A program made the position numbers and the translations under genes. Below are positions 1 to 18,916 of a stretch of DNA of 64,000 nucleotides, one piece after another (positions within the stretch are counted from its first letter, which is position 1; every line of letters begins with the position of its first letter). The notes beneath the pieces are model-generated. The model was given only the letters and a program-made list of their open reading frames with translations. It searched no databases and had not been told where the DNA came from. Source of the stretch: Lamellibrachia columna. Taxonomy: Eukaryota; Annelida; Polychaeta; Sabellida; Siboglinidae. The stretch is taken from contig OY759262.1 in NCBI GenBank assembly GCA_963662155.1, positions 52,499,785-52,563,784 of the forward strand, in the 5' to 3' direction.

Positions 1-320
1 ACAGTTATGGGGTCACAAGGATTCACAGCTATGGGGTCACAAGGATTCACAGCTATGGGGTCACAAGGATTCACATCTATGGGGTCACAAGGATTCACAG
101 CTATGGGGTCACAAGGATTCACAGCTATGGGGTCACAAGGATTCACAGCTATGGGGTCACAAGGATTCACAGCTATGGGGTCACAAGGATTCACAGCTAT
201 GTGATCACAAGGATTCAAAGTTATGGGGTCACAAGGATTCACAGCTATGGGGTCACAAGGATTCACAGCTATGGGGTCACAAGGATTCACAGCTATGGGG
301 TCACAAGGATTCACAGCTAC
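1..320. repeat. 24-bp tandem minisatellite
   Basis: About 13 near-identical copies of a 24-bp unit (atggggtcacaaggattcac plus agct) start at the window edge, so the array probably continues upstream. The unit length is a multiple of three, so the plus strand reads as an open octapeptide repeat. One unit carries a TGA (around 200-205) and the array runs into decayed non-coding repeats, so I treat it as satellite DNA and not as coding sequence. Confidence 0.95.
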
Positions 321-2606
321 AAATTAAACGGATTTTTAAAAATTAAGGAATCATAAAAAAACTTTAAAGGTCATTTAACAAAGTAACTAACTCATCATCT
401 GAAAATGTTAAGGGGTCATCTCTTATAATTAATGGGTTATCTCAAAATTAAAAAGTAAGGAGTCATATCAAAAGATAAACTTAAGGGACCATCAAGGAGT
501 CATCTAAAAATTGTAACAAGAGGGTCATCTAAAAAATCAGCCTCTTATTTTTCTTTTTTAGGTGATAGCTTTTTAATTTCAAGATACCCTTTAGTTTTGG
601 GGATTACTTCCTAATGTTGTTAATTAAAAATGTACCTCTAAATTGTATATATTGAGTTGATCGATTAAATTGTTTAGACAATCCCCTTTAATAGCAATTA
701 AAATCCATTGATATTTACTATCAATACGTGTGTAGGTTGTGGATTCAGACTAAATGTATAAACTAATTGTCTTGCATATTTCGTGGGCAAACACACGAGA
801 CGGCCTCCTTATATGTATGTTCTTAGATTACATAATAATAAAATATAATTATGATATGTATATGTACCGGAGTTACGCAAGCGAACACTAACAGCGCGCG
901 GCGGGGAAGAGAAGAACCGATACACCATTTGAGGTTATGTTCTAGTAAGACGTCCTAGCTGATCGTCTCAAACAAATGAAGGTGTCATATCGCAAAACTA
1001 AGAGGTCTTCCACAAATTGAAGGGAACCTTAAAAAAAATGTAAGGCTTATTCAAAAATTAACTAGCTAATCATCTCAACAAATTAAGAGATCATGTCATA
1101 GAATAAAGGGTCATATCAAAATATAAATATAACGAGTAGTCGAAATGCAAACTTAAGATTTTCTGTAAAACAAACTACAGAGTGTTCTAAGGTATTATAA
1201 CATAAAGAAAACTGTAAGGGGTGATTTATCATAAATTAATAAACTGATCGTCACGTTAATTTAATGGATCATCTCAACACATTATTGGGCCATGTAATAA
1301 AATAAATTAATCTTCTAGAAAAGTAAAGGATAATTTCGAAAAGTGTAAGGGATCATTAAAATAATTATGTAGCTTATTATCTGCAAAAAATTGGGATAAT
1401 CTCATACAAAATAATAGGGCTTCTCGTAAAAGCTATGGGGTCATAAGACATGCAAGCCGTCATTATTAATAAATTAGCTGAGCATTTCAATAAACTAAGG
1501 GATCATCATAAAATATTAAATACAATAAAGAGGTCTTCTAAAAAGTTGAAGAATCATTTAAAAAACGTAGATATTCTTTAAAAAAGAACTAGCTGATCGT
1601 CTCAATAAATTAAAAGATCATCTTAAAATATAAAAGGGTCATCGAATAAAATAAAGGGGTCTTCTCAAACAAGTTAAATAAAAATAAAATAGAAGTGTAT
1701 ATTAAAAAGAAATGGCTGATCGTATCGACGCATCCAGGAAACATCTCACAACATTAAGGGTTCTTCCCATAAAATAAAAGGGTTTTCTCAAAAAAGTTAA
1801 GGCGTCATTTTACACTAAATATAAATGTTAATTACAAAAAATCTAACTGATCATCTAAATGAATTAAAATATAATCTTCTAACATTAAAGTGTCATCTCA
1901 TAAGAAGGTGTCTACTCAAAAAGGTTAATGGATCTTTTCAAAAATAGAACTGGCTGATCAGCACATTAACGGATCATCTCAAAACATTACGTGGGCATTT
2001 CATAAAATGTGTTTTCTCAATAAAGCTAAGGGGTCATTATTTGTTTTTATGTATATTAAAAAACAAGCGTCATGCGTCGGAAGTGTGGAAAACTAGTTGT
2101 ATAAATAAACAGGAAATCGCTACGTTGGTATATATATATATATCCATGGCGCAGCCCATGAAATATGGTTGCTGTGTGTTCAACAAGCTTTTCCTAATAA
2201 ACCCCTGGCGTGATATTGTTGACTGTAGTTGCAAACGGTTAGTTTGTATTCATTCTTTTAGGTGCACCACCACAACAAATTGCCTTTTGTTTCCATTTAA
2301 GTGATAATCAAGCAACATATACAATTAATGGGTACCTTAAAAAAATATGACATTAAGGGTTAATCCCGTAAATAAGAGCTTGGTTTTAGATGACCCTTTT
2401 GTGGCATTTTTTAGATGACTCCTTAATGTTTTTATAGCCCACTTACATTTTTGAGATTACATATTTAAAAAATCCGTTTAATTTATTTGAGATAACCCTT
2501 TATATTTTCGATGTAATCCCATATTTTTACCACTTCAATTTGCATTTACTTACATATTTAGATTTCCCTTGATTAATGAAGTGACCGCTTGGGAAGACCC
2601 CATTAT

Positions 2607-2612
<6 letters not shown>
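321..2612. repeat. Decayed array of a GGGGTCAT-type motif, no gene seen
   Basis: AT-rich sequence in which variants of aaggggtcatctcaaaa recur every 25-60 bp from about 340 to 2040, as if an old minisatellite had decayed by mutation and small indels. Around 545-600 and again from about 2380 to 2570 the motif is seen in the opposite orientation (ttagatgaccctt, gagataaccctt), so the array contains inversions. Two stretches, about 620-960 and 2041-2330, lack the motif and may be insertions. A short open frame at 2041-2304 has no recognisable domain. No gene is supported. Confidence 0.6.
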
Positions 2613-2693
<81 letters not shown>

Positions 2694-3019
2694 ACCTCAT
2701 GTTGACCAGTGCCCTGTAATGTAAAAAAAAATGTATCACGCCGAGCATAGGATAACGATATGACACATAACACATTCTTAGCGTAGTTAGTGGATATCAG
2801 CAGTGACTCCCTGGATGATGCGCATTGTCCTGTCAGGAAGCGACAGGGCGGTTATGAATGGTTGGATCAAAATACCCTGTCCGTTGTTCACATTGACCTG
2901 ATGGATGCTTTAGCGGACAATGCAAACTAATAGCAAATAATTCGGGACTTTCACAAATGTCCGTTATAGATATGTGTTCGTTATGGACAGGTGTCCGCTA
3001 AACCAGGTTTTACAGTACG

Positions 3020-3482
<463 letters not shown>

Positions 3483-3556
3483 TTGCTTGACCTCATGTTG
3501 TAAAATGCCATGGAATGTTTAATTTTTTTTTTTAATTGTTATCATCCCGAACACAG

Positions 3557-6983
<3,427 letters not shown>

Positions 6984-7111
6984 TGAGGTATGTTGAATAT
7001 TAATTCAAGTATATTAAATCAGTACCGGATTGGCTCCTTTCGAACAATAACTTAGTCTGGCCTTAGTGAACGCCATGAAATAGCAGTGGTAACTTTGAAT
7101 TAATTAACTAT

Positions 7112-7192
<81 letters not shown>

Positions 7193-7319
7193 ATATTGTA
7201 TTTTTATAACAACAGCGTCATATACACCTTTATGTCTCTTTTACCTTATGTTCCAATGTTCCAAGCTTGGTTTGTGTTGTCAACGTCTACAAACCTTAAT
7301 GAAAACTCTAAATATCCAG

Positions 7320-7510
7320 GTTCCTGATACGTGTGGACGAAGGAGAAGATGACAGACTACCACGTGTGTTCGCGCCGGAAGAAAGCGTGTCGGCGTTAGT
7401 GACCTTCACTGCACGATCAATAAGAACGCAATTTATGTAAACACTGTGAAGTGATTATAGTTCAATCTACACGGATGTACGCAACCGAATAAACTGCTAA
7501 GTCAACAGCG
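7320..7510 (+). other. Gene A 3'UTR exon with polyadenylation signal
   Basis: A 3' exon starts after aaatatccag at 7320, and an AATAAA hexamer lies at 7488-7493. The same sequence, with the same acceptor and hexamer, occurs in inverted form at 51910-52043 for gene B, which confirms a conserved transcript end. Confidence 0.7.
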
Positions 7511-8075
7511 AATCGCGTGTGTACTTTTGATAACCTCTTCTGTGTGGATATTCTTCCTTGTTTATTTTCTGGTTTCCGCCTTCACTTTACGCCGTATCTT
7601 AAACCAGATCGGCTTTACAAATGAATTGACAAATATTGGTTCTGCTGTCTTGTTTGGAAACATAAATATATTTGGTTGTACACGGCTTTGCTTCAAATCA
7701 CGCAGTTCATCACAGGCACTGTAACATTCATATTTGTATTGCAACGCAAGTAAAATAATATTGTATACAAAGACATATGTCAACATGTTGGGCTAGGTAT
7801 ATGCTGCTGGAGGTTGTATGTTACCCGAAACATTTACCCCACCTAGCGGGTTGGGAAGATGCATTATTACATCCATCAAAACCATCAAGGTATGCAGTAT
7901 GCAAGTTTGCAGTTTTGCCAACAAACACAACGAACTTTGAAGGCGTGTCCACAATACCTGTCCATACAATTTGCTCCTTCAAATTAAAAACAAATGAGGC
8001 ACTTTGCATACAAGTTTTCATACATGATTATGACCAACTTACACATATCTGCCTCAGTCGATCCTCTGATTCTGA

Positions 8076-8326
<251 letters not shown>

Positions 8327-8415
8327 TGGTCAGCAGTCCCTATCTTGCGAATAATGAATCAACTATGTTATAAATAGCAATCTTACGCTCCAACCGCGAT
8401 ATCTCTGATTGTGAT

Positions 8416-8857
8416 TTTTTGCTGCATAGTTTGTACTACAAATTACACAATAAGTGCTAGGTATACTCGACCGCTCGACCACTCGACCGCTCGAGATGTT
8501 GTTTGTTCATCAGTATATATAATTACACCTATAGATATTTGGCATGTCGATTTACTACGAAGAACACTTTCCGATGATATTTCTATGTAGCTTATTTTAC
8601 GTGTACACTATATTTTCACTTGGTATTAAGTAATTAAAGTAATATTGTAGCATATACAACGCGACGCCTTATCTTGTAATCGTTCACTCACTTGATACTT
8701 TTAGGGTCTTTCACAATTATCGACATTTACCAATTTGTAAAAAACGTCCTAATTACCATACCGCCCTCCCCCTCCCGCATTAAAACTTTAAAATGTATAT
8801 AATTTTCCAGATTGAACATACACGGATGTATTAATGCTGCGACACAGTGCGTGATTG
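8416..8857. other. Non-coding stretch, nothing recognised
   Basis: Sequence between the end of the inverted-duplication arm and the old Ngaro-like element. It contains a short run of cgaccgctcgac-type repeats near 8470-8495. No open frame, domain or RNA gene is apparent. Confidence 0.5.
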
Positions 8858-9839
8858 TTCGTGATAAACTGGCGTGGAGCCTGAGCTAGTTTCTGTAAAT
8901 ATCAGTCATAACTGGAAACATGTGTGAGCGAAAAAGTGGCATTCCATTTGCGCCACCTTGTGATTACTTGTCAAGTTGCCCTGTCTGGACTTCTAGTTTG
9001 AGCTAATAATAGAGGTGGCGCCACTAAATATTGTCGGCACCTCACAAGCATCGCAGGTATAACAATCTGCTCGGCGAATCCCGACTTGCACGCAATAAGT
9101 TATTTCGTCTTTGGACAAAATTGCATTTCGCATGCCTGCCTCTTATGTCATTAATAAACGTCTCCCTACTAAATCTGATTACTTGTTCTTAATAAACTGG
9201 CGTGGAGCCTGAGCTAGTTTCTGTAAATGTCAGTCATAACAGGAAACATGTGTGAGCGAAAAAATGGCATTCTAATTATTTATTACCGTAATAATAATGG
9301 GCATGGAATGCCGAAAGCCCTTAGATGGGAGAAACAATCACGTTACGATTGTCTACAAGTTCCACAGTAGGGGCGTAATGAAAAAGTGGATTACATGTAC
9401 AAACATAAAGGCTGGGGTACTCGATCCCCCACCTCCCCCGGCACGAGGGAGACTACCCCACCCCAGGTGAAGCGTCAGGCACATGAATTCAATTGGTGTT
9501 CTAATGTCAAACAATAACATGATCAATAAACAGTTGTACTCTTAAAAAGTCACAAACTCAGATCACAGTACACAGTCCAGTGATAGCGACTCGCGAGCAG
9601 CTGTACCAAGCGCCTCCCGCCTCACGAGCAGCTATACCAAGCGCCTCCCGTCTCACGACCAGTGCCGGATCCAACCACCAGACGAGCCGCCAGCGTATCA
9701 CTTCGGGTGGTGTAGACTGCCATCACTTCATGGGTGCATGTTTAGGAGCCCCTGAAACAATGCAAAAAACTCGGCAGAAAAAGTTCAACAGCAAGAATGG
9801 ATCATGCAATTATGGCTTCTTAGAGTGAGAAGGATTTCA

Positions 9840-12413
9840 TTATAATGTAACTATTGAAAAAGGTCGAGTGCATTTTGAGTCCACCTTAGAAACTGCTGCA
9901 GCCTTCCTCAACATGCTGGAGAAATATGATCGAGACAGAGGAAGTTTGTCAGAGAACCTGAACAAAGGCCCACCATCACTATCATTCACGTAGCAACCTG
10001 TGAGGGCATGTGCTGCCGCCTGTGGAATGAATGTCCAAATTGAAAGGGCGGCCTGTTCTATGCTTGTACGACAAGACAATGGGTTTAAGCTTTGACTTCG
10101 TTATACGACATTGATTCATGTTGATGTTATGGTTAACTTTTGTTTCCTCACTGATCCGGAGAAAAGCAAAGAACATTAACGTAAACATGGCTTTAAGTAA
10201 AGCGAGGGTGAAAGTAGTTCACCCAATTAGTGAAAGCGTTTTAACTAATCTTTTTAAATCACGTGTAGTGAGGACTACGTATAGCTATACTTGGACGATG
10301 CCTAGCAATGCCACGCATGTACTTGGTGATCAGGTAGTTGGATGTTGTGTCAATAAAACCCGCTGATTTATGCAATAGCAGCTAAATATGTATGAATTGT
10401 ACTAGGTGCATTCCTTGCAAAGGGTTTCACAAAAACATATAACAACCCAGGGAGATAAATCGGCGCTTGCCCTCTTAAATGTGTTGACAGAAATTCATAA
10501 AATGTCGCCAGTTACTGCGACATCTTGTTCTAGTACGAGGAGTGTTGGCCTGCTCTATCGTTGTTACTGAAGCTTCGCCCAGGCAGCCAATGAATAGGAA
10601 GTGGCACGTTGTGGGAGTGAGTGTTGGTTGCACTACCTTTGCCTTGTCTTCCTGCAACCGAGATATATAATCAGCGACCACATTCGTCTTACCTGGAATG
10701 TGTTTTGCTCGAAAGCAAATATTGTGGGACATACACAGGACCACTAGCTCTATAAGCTCTATCAAGCTAACATATTCTGCTAACCAATTTGTCGGGAAAC
10801 AGCCTTGTAGCCACTCATTGCCAAAAACTGCCGTTGTAAGGTGAATGACATCTGACGAAGTCCAGTAAATTGGCAAGAAAGACATGGTACCATTAAAAGT
10901 TTCCAGAAATTCCAACCAGGCCTTGATATCCTTCCGTGCTTCACGATTAAGTCAGATTAAGTGGTTGGGGTTGGACTTGCCTAAGGTGAGGTTGATCAAA
11001 GGAAGACAGAAAGTTCTACCGGGCGAAATCACTCGGAATGCATACTGGATGGAACCAACCAGAGACTGAACCTCCCGCAGTGAAGCTTTTCTTCGTTTAG
11101 CCATTGCACTGAGCTTGGCACGAAACTTGTCAGGGGGAAGCTGAATTGTCTGTGCTACTGAATCTGCTTTGATCCCATGAAGAACTATTTTTGGAAGTAG
11201 GTAATATCATTTTGGAGTGTTTTATGGGCAGAATAATCATACGGCATTTTTCAAAGAATCTGTCCAAATAGAACTGGCACCGTGAATAGGTCTTCGCGAA
11301 AAAGATAAAGTCATCGATAATGTGACTGAAATATTTGATTATGCATACATATCCACTGCACTGCTTGTGACAATGACTGAAACGTCTGACACGACTTGCT
11401 GCAATCCATCGGCAAACACATGTCGTGCTAGAATTGCCCCTTAAACTTGAAACCTAGCAGGCGATAGCCAAGTGGGGAAATGGGAATGATTATGAAAGCA
11501 TCCAGTAGGTCTGCTTTAATCACAAAACACCCTTGTCCAACATAATGCGAATACAATCATCAAGCATTTCGAATGAAACAGCTGATAATTATGGAGCAAT
11601 GTGGGAATTGACATTGATTTTCCTTGGGGAAGCTTAAGTCATGAATGCGATGAAATTCCCCTGGATCCTTTTTGGAACTAAACCTAGATGAGAGGCGAGA
11701 AAACCATGTTGGATAGAGGGAGATTCTGGTAAGGACCCGCAATTCACGGAAGCCTCTGTAGGCGGACCTGGCCATCGTATTCTATTGCAACATCAGAACC
11801 TTTGCGGTGGGCATTTGTGTTAACATGTTTCATGTAAGACACTAGTTGATGGCCCTCCATAGGGAACCTGCGGGCCCTGACAGCTGTATAGACCATGAAA
11901 AGGTCCAGCCACTCATCAATCTCGGTGGCTGGAACTACCTCCTGCTTTGTTTTGTATTTGCCTAGATCAACGTTTATGTCCAGGATGTGGGAACGTCTGA
12001 GGCAACGTATTGGGCTGTAATCGGCCGAACAAATTACATCGACTGTCGATTGAGGGAGGCCATTCCCTACATCCCCATATGACATATGCAGTTACATCTT
12101 ACTTTTTTCGCTGCGTTGAGTCCTTAAGGGCGCGTCACTCAAACGTGGCCTCTGCACGGTCGGTGTCCCTGTCGCAGTGACTGTCACTCGAGTCGTCTGA
12201 TACCGGCGAGGGTCCGCGCTTGCGTTGTTCTGCATGGTCCATCGCTGACACTGCCGATGTAGAAGGGATCGCCTCGCTCTCAGCTTGCATGTTCTTGAAG
12301 CCCTGTGCAATCTGTGTCGAAATGGCCGTCATCAGCGTCGCGTACAAGACAGTGTCGACACTAGGTGGCAGCACTGGCGTAGAAGTCGCAACATAGGGAG
12401 ACTCATCCTGCAT
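9840..12413 (-). pseudogene. Broken gag / RT-RNase H / tyrosine recombinase frames of the old Ngaro-like element
   Basis: Short minus-strand open pieces line up as one former element. 12413-12135 and 12085-11744 are gag-like (EIDEWLDLFMVY). 11775-11560 begins the RT. 11540-10930 continues it through many stops (ADLLDAF and an IPISPL stretch are readable). 10915-10475 is the RNase H end. 10188-9982 and 10079-9840 are recombinase. None forms a complete protein. Confidence 0.7.
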
Positions 12414-12717
12414 CAGTGCATCATCGGCTGCCTTCGCTCACGTGGCTTTCCGCATGGTGCAAACCAAAGCCACGCATCAACTTACGCCGCGAACCGACCA
12501 GCATACCTTGCTGGTCGGACCAGTCCCCCATTGAACCACCTACAACCACCATTGAACCGCAATGACCGCTCGTTATTGCATAACGCAAGCGCACATCTTC
12601 CCTCTGTATTACCCAAGAGGAGGCAAAGGGGTTTACACATAGACAGCAGGGGCCTGGCAAACAGCATGTCCCAGTACTGGTAACACATTGCAGGGCAATG
12701 CCTCATCCCATAAATTA

Positions 12718-12940
12718 TCACCCACACATACACAATGTATATTGACACTGGAGGGCCAAATGTGAGCAAACGGAAAGCTACACATATACAATTTATATCA
12801 ACACTGGAGGGCCAAAAGTGGACAAATGGAAAGCTACACATATATTTAATGTATCTTCACACTGGAGGGCCATATGTGAGCAAAGGGAAAGTCACACATA
12901 TATTCAATGTATATCCACACTGGAGGACCAATGTAAAATT
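12718..12940. repeat. ~57-bp tandem repeat, four copies
   Basis: Four diverged units, each with an acactggagggccaaatgtg core and a gctacacatata end, spaced about 57-58 bp. They lie between the gag remains and the A1 repeat of the old Ngaro-like element, the same relative position as the VNTR in the younger elements. Confidence 0.85.
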
Positions 12941-13323
12941 TCGAAAGGAACTTGGCCCATATAAGCATGATAATGCACCACAAGTTCATAGTCATTGGTT
13001 AGCAGGTTAACAGTTCGGCCAATGAATATAGGTGGTCGTTGAAATTGAAACAGAGGAGTACGAACATACCAAGATAACTGCCGGAGCCCACGGCTCCTAA
13101 AAGAGTTAATGACTTAACATAGTTAAATTTTTTTAAACAGTGTAAATGTTATAAAATTAATTAAAATGTTTAGGTTATAAAAATGGCAGGTTTTTTTCAG
13201 GTCATTTAAACGTTAGCGTTCAGCACCCCACTCTGAGCAAGGTGGCAAGGCGTTCAGGGCCTGTGCAAAAAAAGTTAGAGGTCTTCACCCCCAGGGCAAT
13301 ACTGTGTAAACAATAACGTCTTG

Positions 13324-13742
13324 TTGAACAAGCCTGTGAGTAGATAGTTTATAAAGGGACTGCCGCTGCCTTTGTGCGTTGTTAAAAACCCTGCTGGCTC
13401 GAACATCCAATCGATCTGTATTATCGCCAAAGTCGTTTTTAAAATTAAAACCTTTAGTTTGAGCAAACAATCGCGGAAGTAGAAACTGATTTGGAACACG
13501 CAGCGACAGCAATAAGTACCCCTAACCAAGCAAGTTGAACAAGCCTGTGAGTAGATAGTTTATAAAGGGACTGCCGCTGTGTTTGTGCGTTGTTAAAAAC
13601 CCTGCTGGCTCGAACATCCAATCGATCTGTATTATCGCCAGTCGTTTTAAAAATTAAAACCTTTAGTTTGAGCAAACAATCGCGGAAGTAGAAACTGATT
13701 TGGAACACGCAGCGACAGCAATAAGTACCCATAACCAAGCAA
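13324..13742. repeat. 211-bp tandem duplication
   Basis: The segment starting ttgaacaagcctgtgag at 13324 is repeated at 13535 with a period of 211 bp and only a few differences (for example gccaaagtc against gccagtc). Both lie in the non-coding 5' part of the old Ngaro-like element. Confidence 0.92.
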
Positions 13743-14059
13743 ATTGCCCCCTCCCCCTTCCCCGCTCCCCCTTCCCCCCATCGCGATCACAGTGCCTAGC
13801 TAACAGTGACCCAATTTAATGATGGCTGTTATAGAAAAGGGCCGCCGCCCGTAACCAATGTTGAACTGCAAAGCCGTTGGAAACTTAAAATACACAAACA
13901 AACTGGTCTATCGTCACCTAGTGTGAAACGCTAATAATTGAGGGGGCGCCACCAAATATTGTCGGCACCTCACAAGCCTCGTATGTATATCTATCTGTTC
14001 GGCGGACCCCGACTTGCACGGAAAAAGTTATTTCGTCTTTGGGCAAAATTGCATTTCGC

Positions 14060-16144
<2,085 letters not shown>

Positions 16145-16385
16145 TGGATTTATGCAACTTACAGCTGCATAACAGATTTTATGAGATAACCAAGGCAAGT
16201 CTTGCCCTGGGTGTCCGAGTCTACACCGGAACTACTTGGCCAAATAATTTGTATTACTCCACGCTATTCAGCCAATCACGGCTTAACGGAAACCAGTTCA
16301 AACCAGAGCCAGCAGCTGGAATCTTTCACTCCTGTTCCAGTCTCTGCATTGCGAAGTTGTGTCTAGAAAATTTGTCTCTCGAAAT
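16145..16385 (+). repeat. Ngaro copy 1, terminal repeat A1
   Basis: Begins tggatttatgcaacttac and ends gtctctcgaaat. The same 241 bp recur as A2 at 22545-22785, with related copies at 26526-26774 and at 53027-53242 plus 56159-56188. Confidence 0.92.
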
Positions 16386-16594
16386 ACTTTGGTTTTTACC
16401 AACAGTCGTTACGTTTTTCAAATACGTTTTGAGAGTGACCACTTCGAGCTGCGTCGACTGACCTGCAGGAGGAAGACCGCCTCAACACTCGTTTCAGCTG
16501 AGTATTATTTCAGTTGTATTTACTTCGTCGGTTGCCTCGTGGTTAATTTGCTCGTTTCGTATACGTTTAAACTTCCCGCAATCGGCCATTCAAT

Positions 16595-17212
16595 ATGTCG
16601 GCGGTGAAGTCGGAGCTAGATGTGCTTGTGCTCGGGCATAGCCACGCGTAATGGTTGGGCGCGTTCATTGAATCTGCGGGTCTCCTTGACGACTCAGAAA
16701 GATTAGGTTACACGTGCACGGTTCGTTTTATGGGTCGGAGGGGAGCGTCCATTAAAACATTTCGAGAACCGGCAACCATTACCCGGATTTCTGCCCGCGT
16801 CCCTGACATAGTCATTACCCTTATTGGGGGCAACGACCTCGATGGGAAGTATCCTCCACTTCCAGAGGCAGTAGGTTTGCAACTAGGTAGATTGGGCGAT
16901 GAATTGTTAGCTTTAGGGGTCCGTCAAGTATGTCTATGCCAAATCGAGCGCCGCAAGAAATGGCGCCATTTTGATTTTGATACGGGAGCGGCTCGTGATG
17001 CATCCGCGAATGCTGCGTTACAGTCAGCATGTGGGGGACGTCGTGGTCTGTTCTACTGGAGCCATAAGTACCTTTGGAACAGCCCGGCGAAGGTTTTCCG
17101 CCAAGATGGCGTGCATTTATCCGATAAAGGAAATTTCCGACTGTTCCGCAGCATTCGGGGGGCAATTTTCAGAGCAGTTAGCCGGGTTGTCCTACAGCTG
17201 ACTACAACTTAA
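16595..17212 (+). pseudogene. SGNH/GDSL-type hydrolase of Ngaro copy 1 (one nonsense mutation)
   Basis: Reading from ATG at 16595 gives the SGNH signatures: block I VLVLGHSHA with the nucleophile Ser, block III VITLIGGND with Gly and Asn, and block V DGVHLSDKG with Asp and His. About 205 codons would be usual for such a small esterase-like domain. A TAA directly after GHSHA (16649-16651) interrupts it; copy 2 has TAT there. Ngaro elements are known to carry such hydrolases, but their role in transposition is not established. The rest of the frame, to 17212, is open. Confidence 0.85.
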
Positions 17213-17589
17213 CTTGTCGTTTCATTGTCGAGCGCTAACTGCCGGTAAGGTGTTGATAATTAGGAGCTCGCCTCAGTCCTAATAACTCTATAATCATGGT
17301 GACTCTTGGTTGTTTTGTATATCATTCGCGGACATTGTGCCCCTCTTCGTATATGTAGCCACGGGGGATGTTCCCATATTTTATCGAATTGACATACACC
17401 CAGTTATGCGCCTCCGTGGACAGTTCCAAATGAAGATAATTCCCATTTTGTGTTGTGTCACCATCCTCATTGTTCGTTCTTATGACACTATTGTTGTCAT
17501 GTTATCGTTGCTATTATTAAAAGTAACGCAACGTTTTACCTCGGTGACACTTTATTTTCTATCACGGGAGGCGACCCCGACCTTTTGCG

Positions 17590-18685
17590 TTTAGGTACTT
17601 TCGGGGGCGGTGACCCCCTACTTACCCGTGTTTGCACTTTCTGCATTGATGTACTATCTCGGGCGGTGTCCCCTAATTAAATGTGATTGTCATCTTGCAT
17701 GTATATACTATCGTGGGCGGTGTCCCCTCGCTAAATGTGATTGTCATTGTGCATTGATATACTACCGTGGGCGGTGTCCCCTAACTAAATGTGATTGTCA
17801 TTTTGCATTGCTATACTAACATGGGCGGTGTCCCCTAACTAAATGTGATTGTCATTTTGCATTGATATACTATCGTGGGCGGTGTCCCCCCTCTAAATGT
17901 GATTGTCATTTTGCATTGATATACTATCGTGGGCGGTGTCCCCTAACTTAATTTTATTGTCATTTTGCATTGATATACTATCGTGGGCGGTGTCCCCTAA
18001 CTAAACGTGCTTGTCATTTTGCCTTAATATACTATCGTGGGTGATGTCCCCTAACTAACTGTGATTGTAATTTTGCATTGATATACTATCGTGGGCGGTG
18101 TCCCCTAACTAAATGTGACTGTCATTTTGCATTTGATATACTCGTGAGCGGTGTCCCCTAAATCTGACTGTCATTTTGTATTGATATACTATCGTGGGCG
18201 GTGTCCCCTCACTAAACGTGTTTGTAATTTTGCATTGATATACTATCGGGGGCGGTGTCCCCTAACTAAATGTGACTGTCATTTTGCATTGATATACTAT
18301 CGTGGGCGGTGTCCCCTAAATGTGACTGTCATTTTGCATTGATATACTATCGTGGGCGGTGTCCCCTAAATGTGACTGTCATTTTGCATTGATATACTAT
18401 CGTGGGCGGTGTCCCCTGACTAAATATGATTGTAAATTTTGCATTTTGTTTACTATCGTGGGCGGTGACCTCCTACTTAACTGCGTGCAATTCTTGCATT
18501 TAAGTACTACCTGGGCGATGACCCCCTAATTAACTGTGTTTATAAAGTTGTGTTGGCACACTATCGGGGGCGGTGACCCTCTGATTCCATTTTATGTTGA
18601 TTTATCGTGGGCGGTGACCCCCCCACTAGCTATGATTCCATTTTGTCGTGATCTATCGCGGGCGGTGACCCCCTAATCATTTGGT
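17590..18685 (+). repeat. 54-bp VNTR inside Ngaro copy 1
   Basis: About 18-19 units of roughly 54 bp, each containing atcgtgggcggtgtccccta and ending in a ttttgcattgatatact run, lie between the hydrolase and gag frames. Outer units are more diverged (ggtgaccccc variants) and inner ones nearly identical, a sign of ongoing expansion in the middle. Copy 2 keeps only three or four units at 27905-28085. Confidence 0.93.
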
Positions 18686-18916
18686 TACTGTCGTATATTG
18701 ATGTGTATTAAAAATAAAAAAATTTAAATGGAAAAAAAAAAAACGGGCTTCGGCGACTGTTTTGTTTCAGCTTCGATGCAAGGCATCAGTCCTGGTGGTA
18801 TTGCCACAACAAATTAGGAGCTAGTTTTCACATGTGCTTTTCATGAGTAGTTTGGTGGCAGTTTCCAAGAGTTTAGCTGTTCACTCAGTATTGGCCCTTC
18901 CACAATTTGTTGAAGG

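Larger units (their letters stand above)
8858..14059 (-). mobile_element. Old Ngaro-like tyrosine-recombinase retrotransposon relic with split direct repeats
   Basis: Read on the minus strand the order is A1 (14059-13920), gag remains (about 12420-11760), RT (about 11740-10930), RNase H (about 10915-10480), recombinase (about 10190-9840), B1 (9273-9183), A2 (9131-8992), B2 (8945-8858). A1/A2 and B1/B2 are clear sequence matches and give the A1-B1-A2-B2 layout of Ngaro/PAT-type elements. RT is shown by KKDPGEFHRIHDLSFPK, RNase H by HIPGKTNVVADYISRLQ and the recombinase by FFAFLRISEET, whose Arg is the first catalytic residue. Many stops and frameshifts are present, and the C-terminal H-x-x-R and Tyr boxes could not be found. 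This is a different family from the copies at 16 and 26 kb. Confidence 0.75.

Noticed and set aside
7..204. Octapeptide-repeat protein at the window start
   Set aside because: 24-bp minisatellite; a unit contains TGA and the array passes into non-coding decayed repeats.
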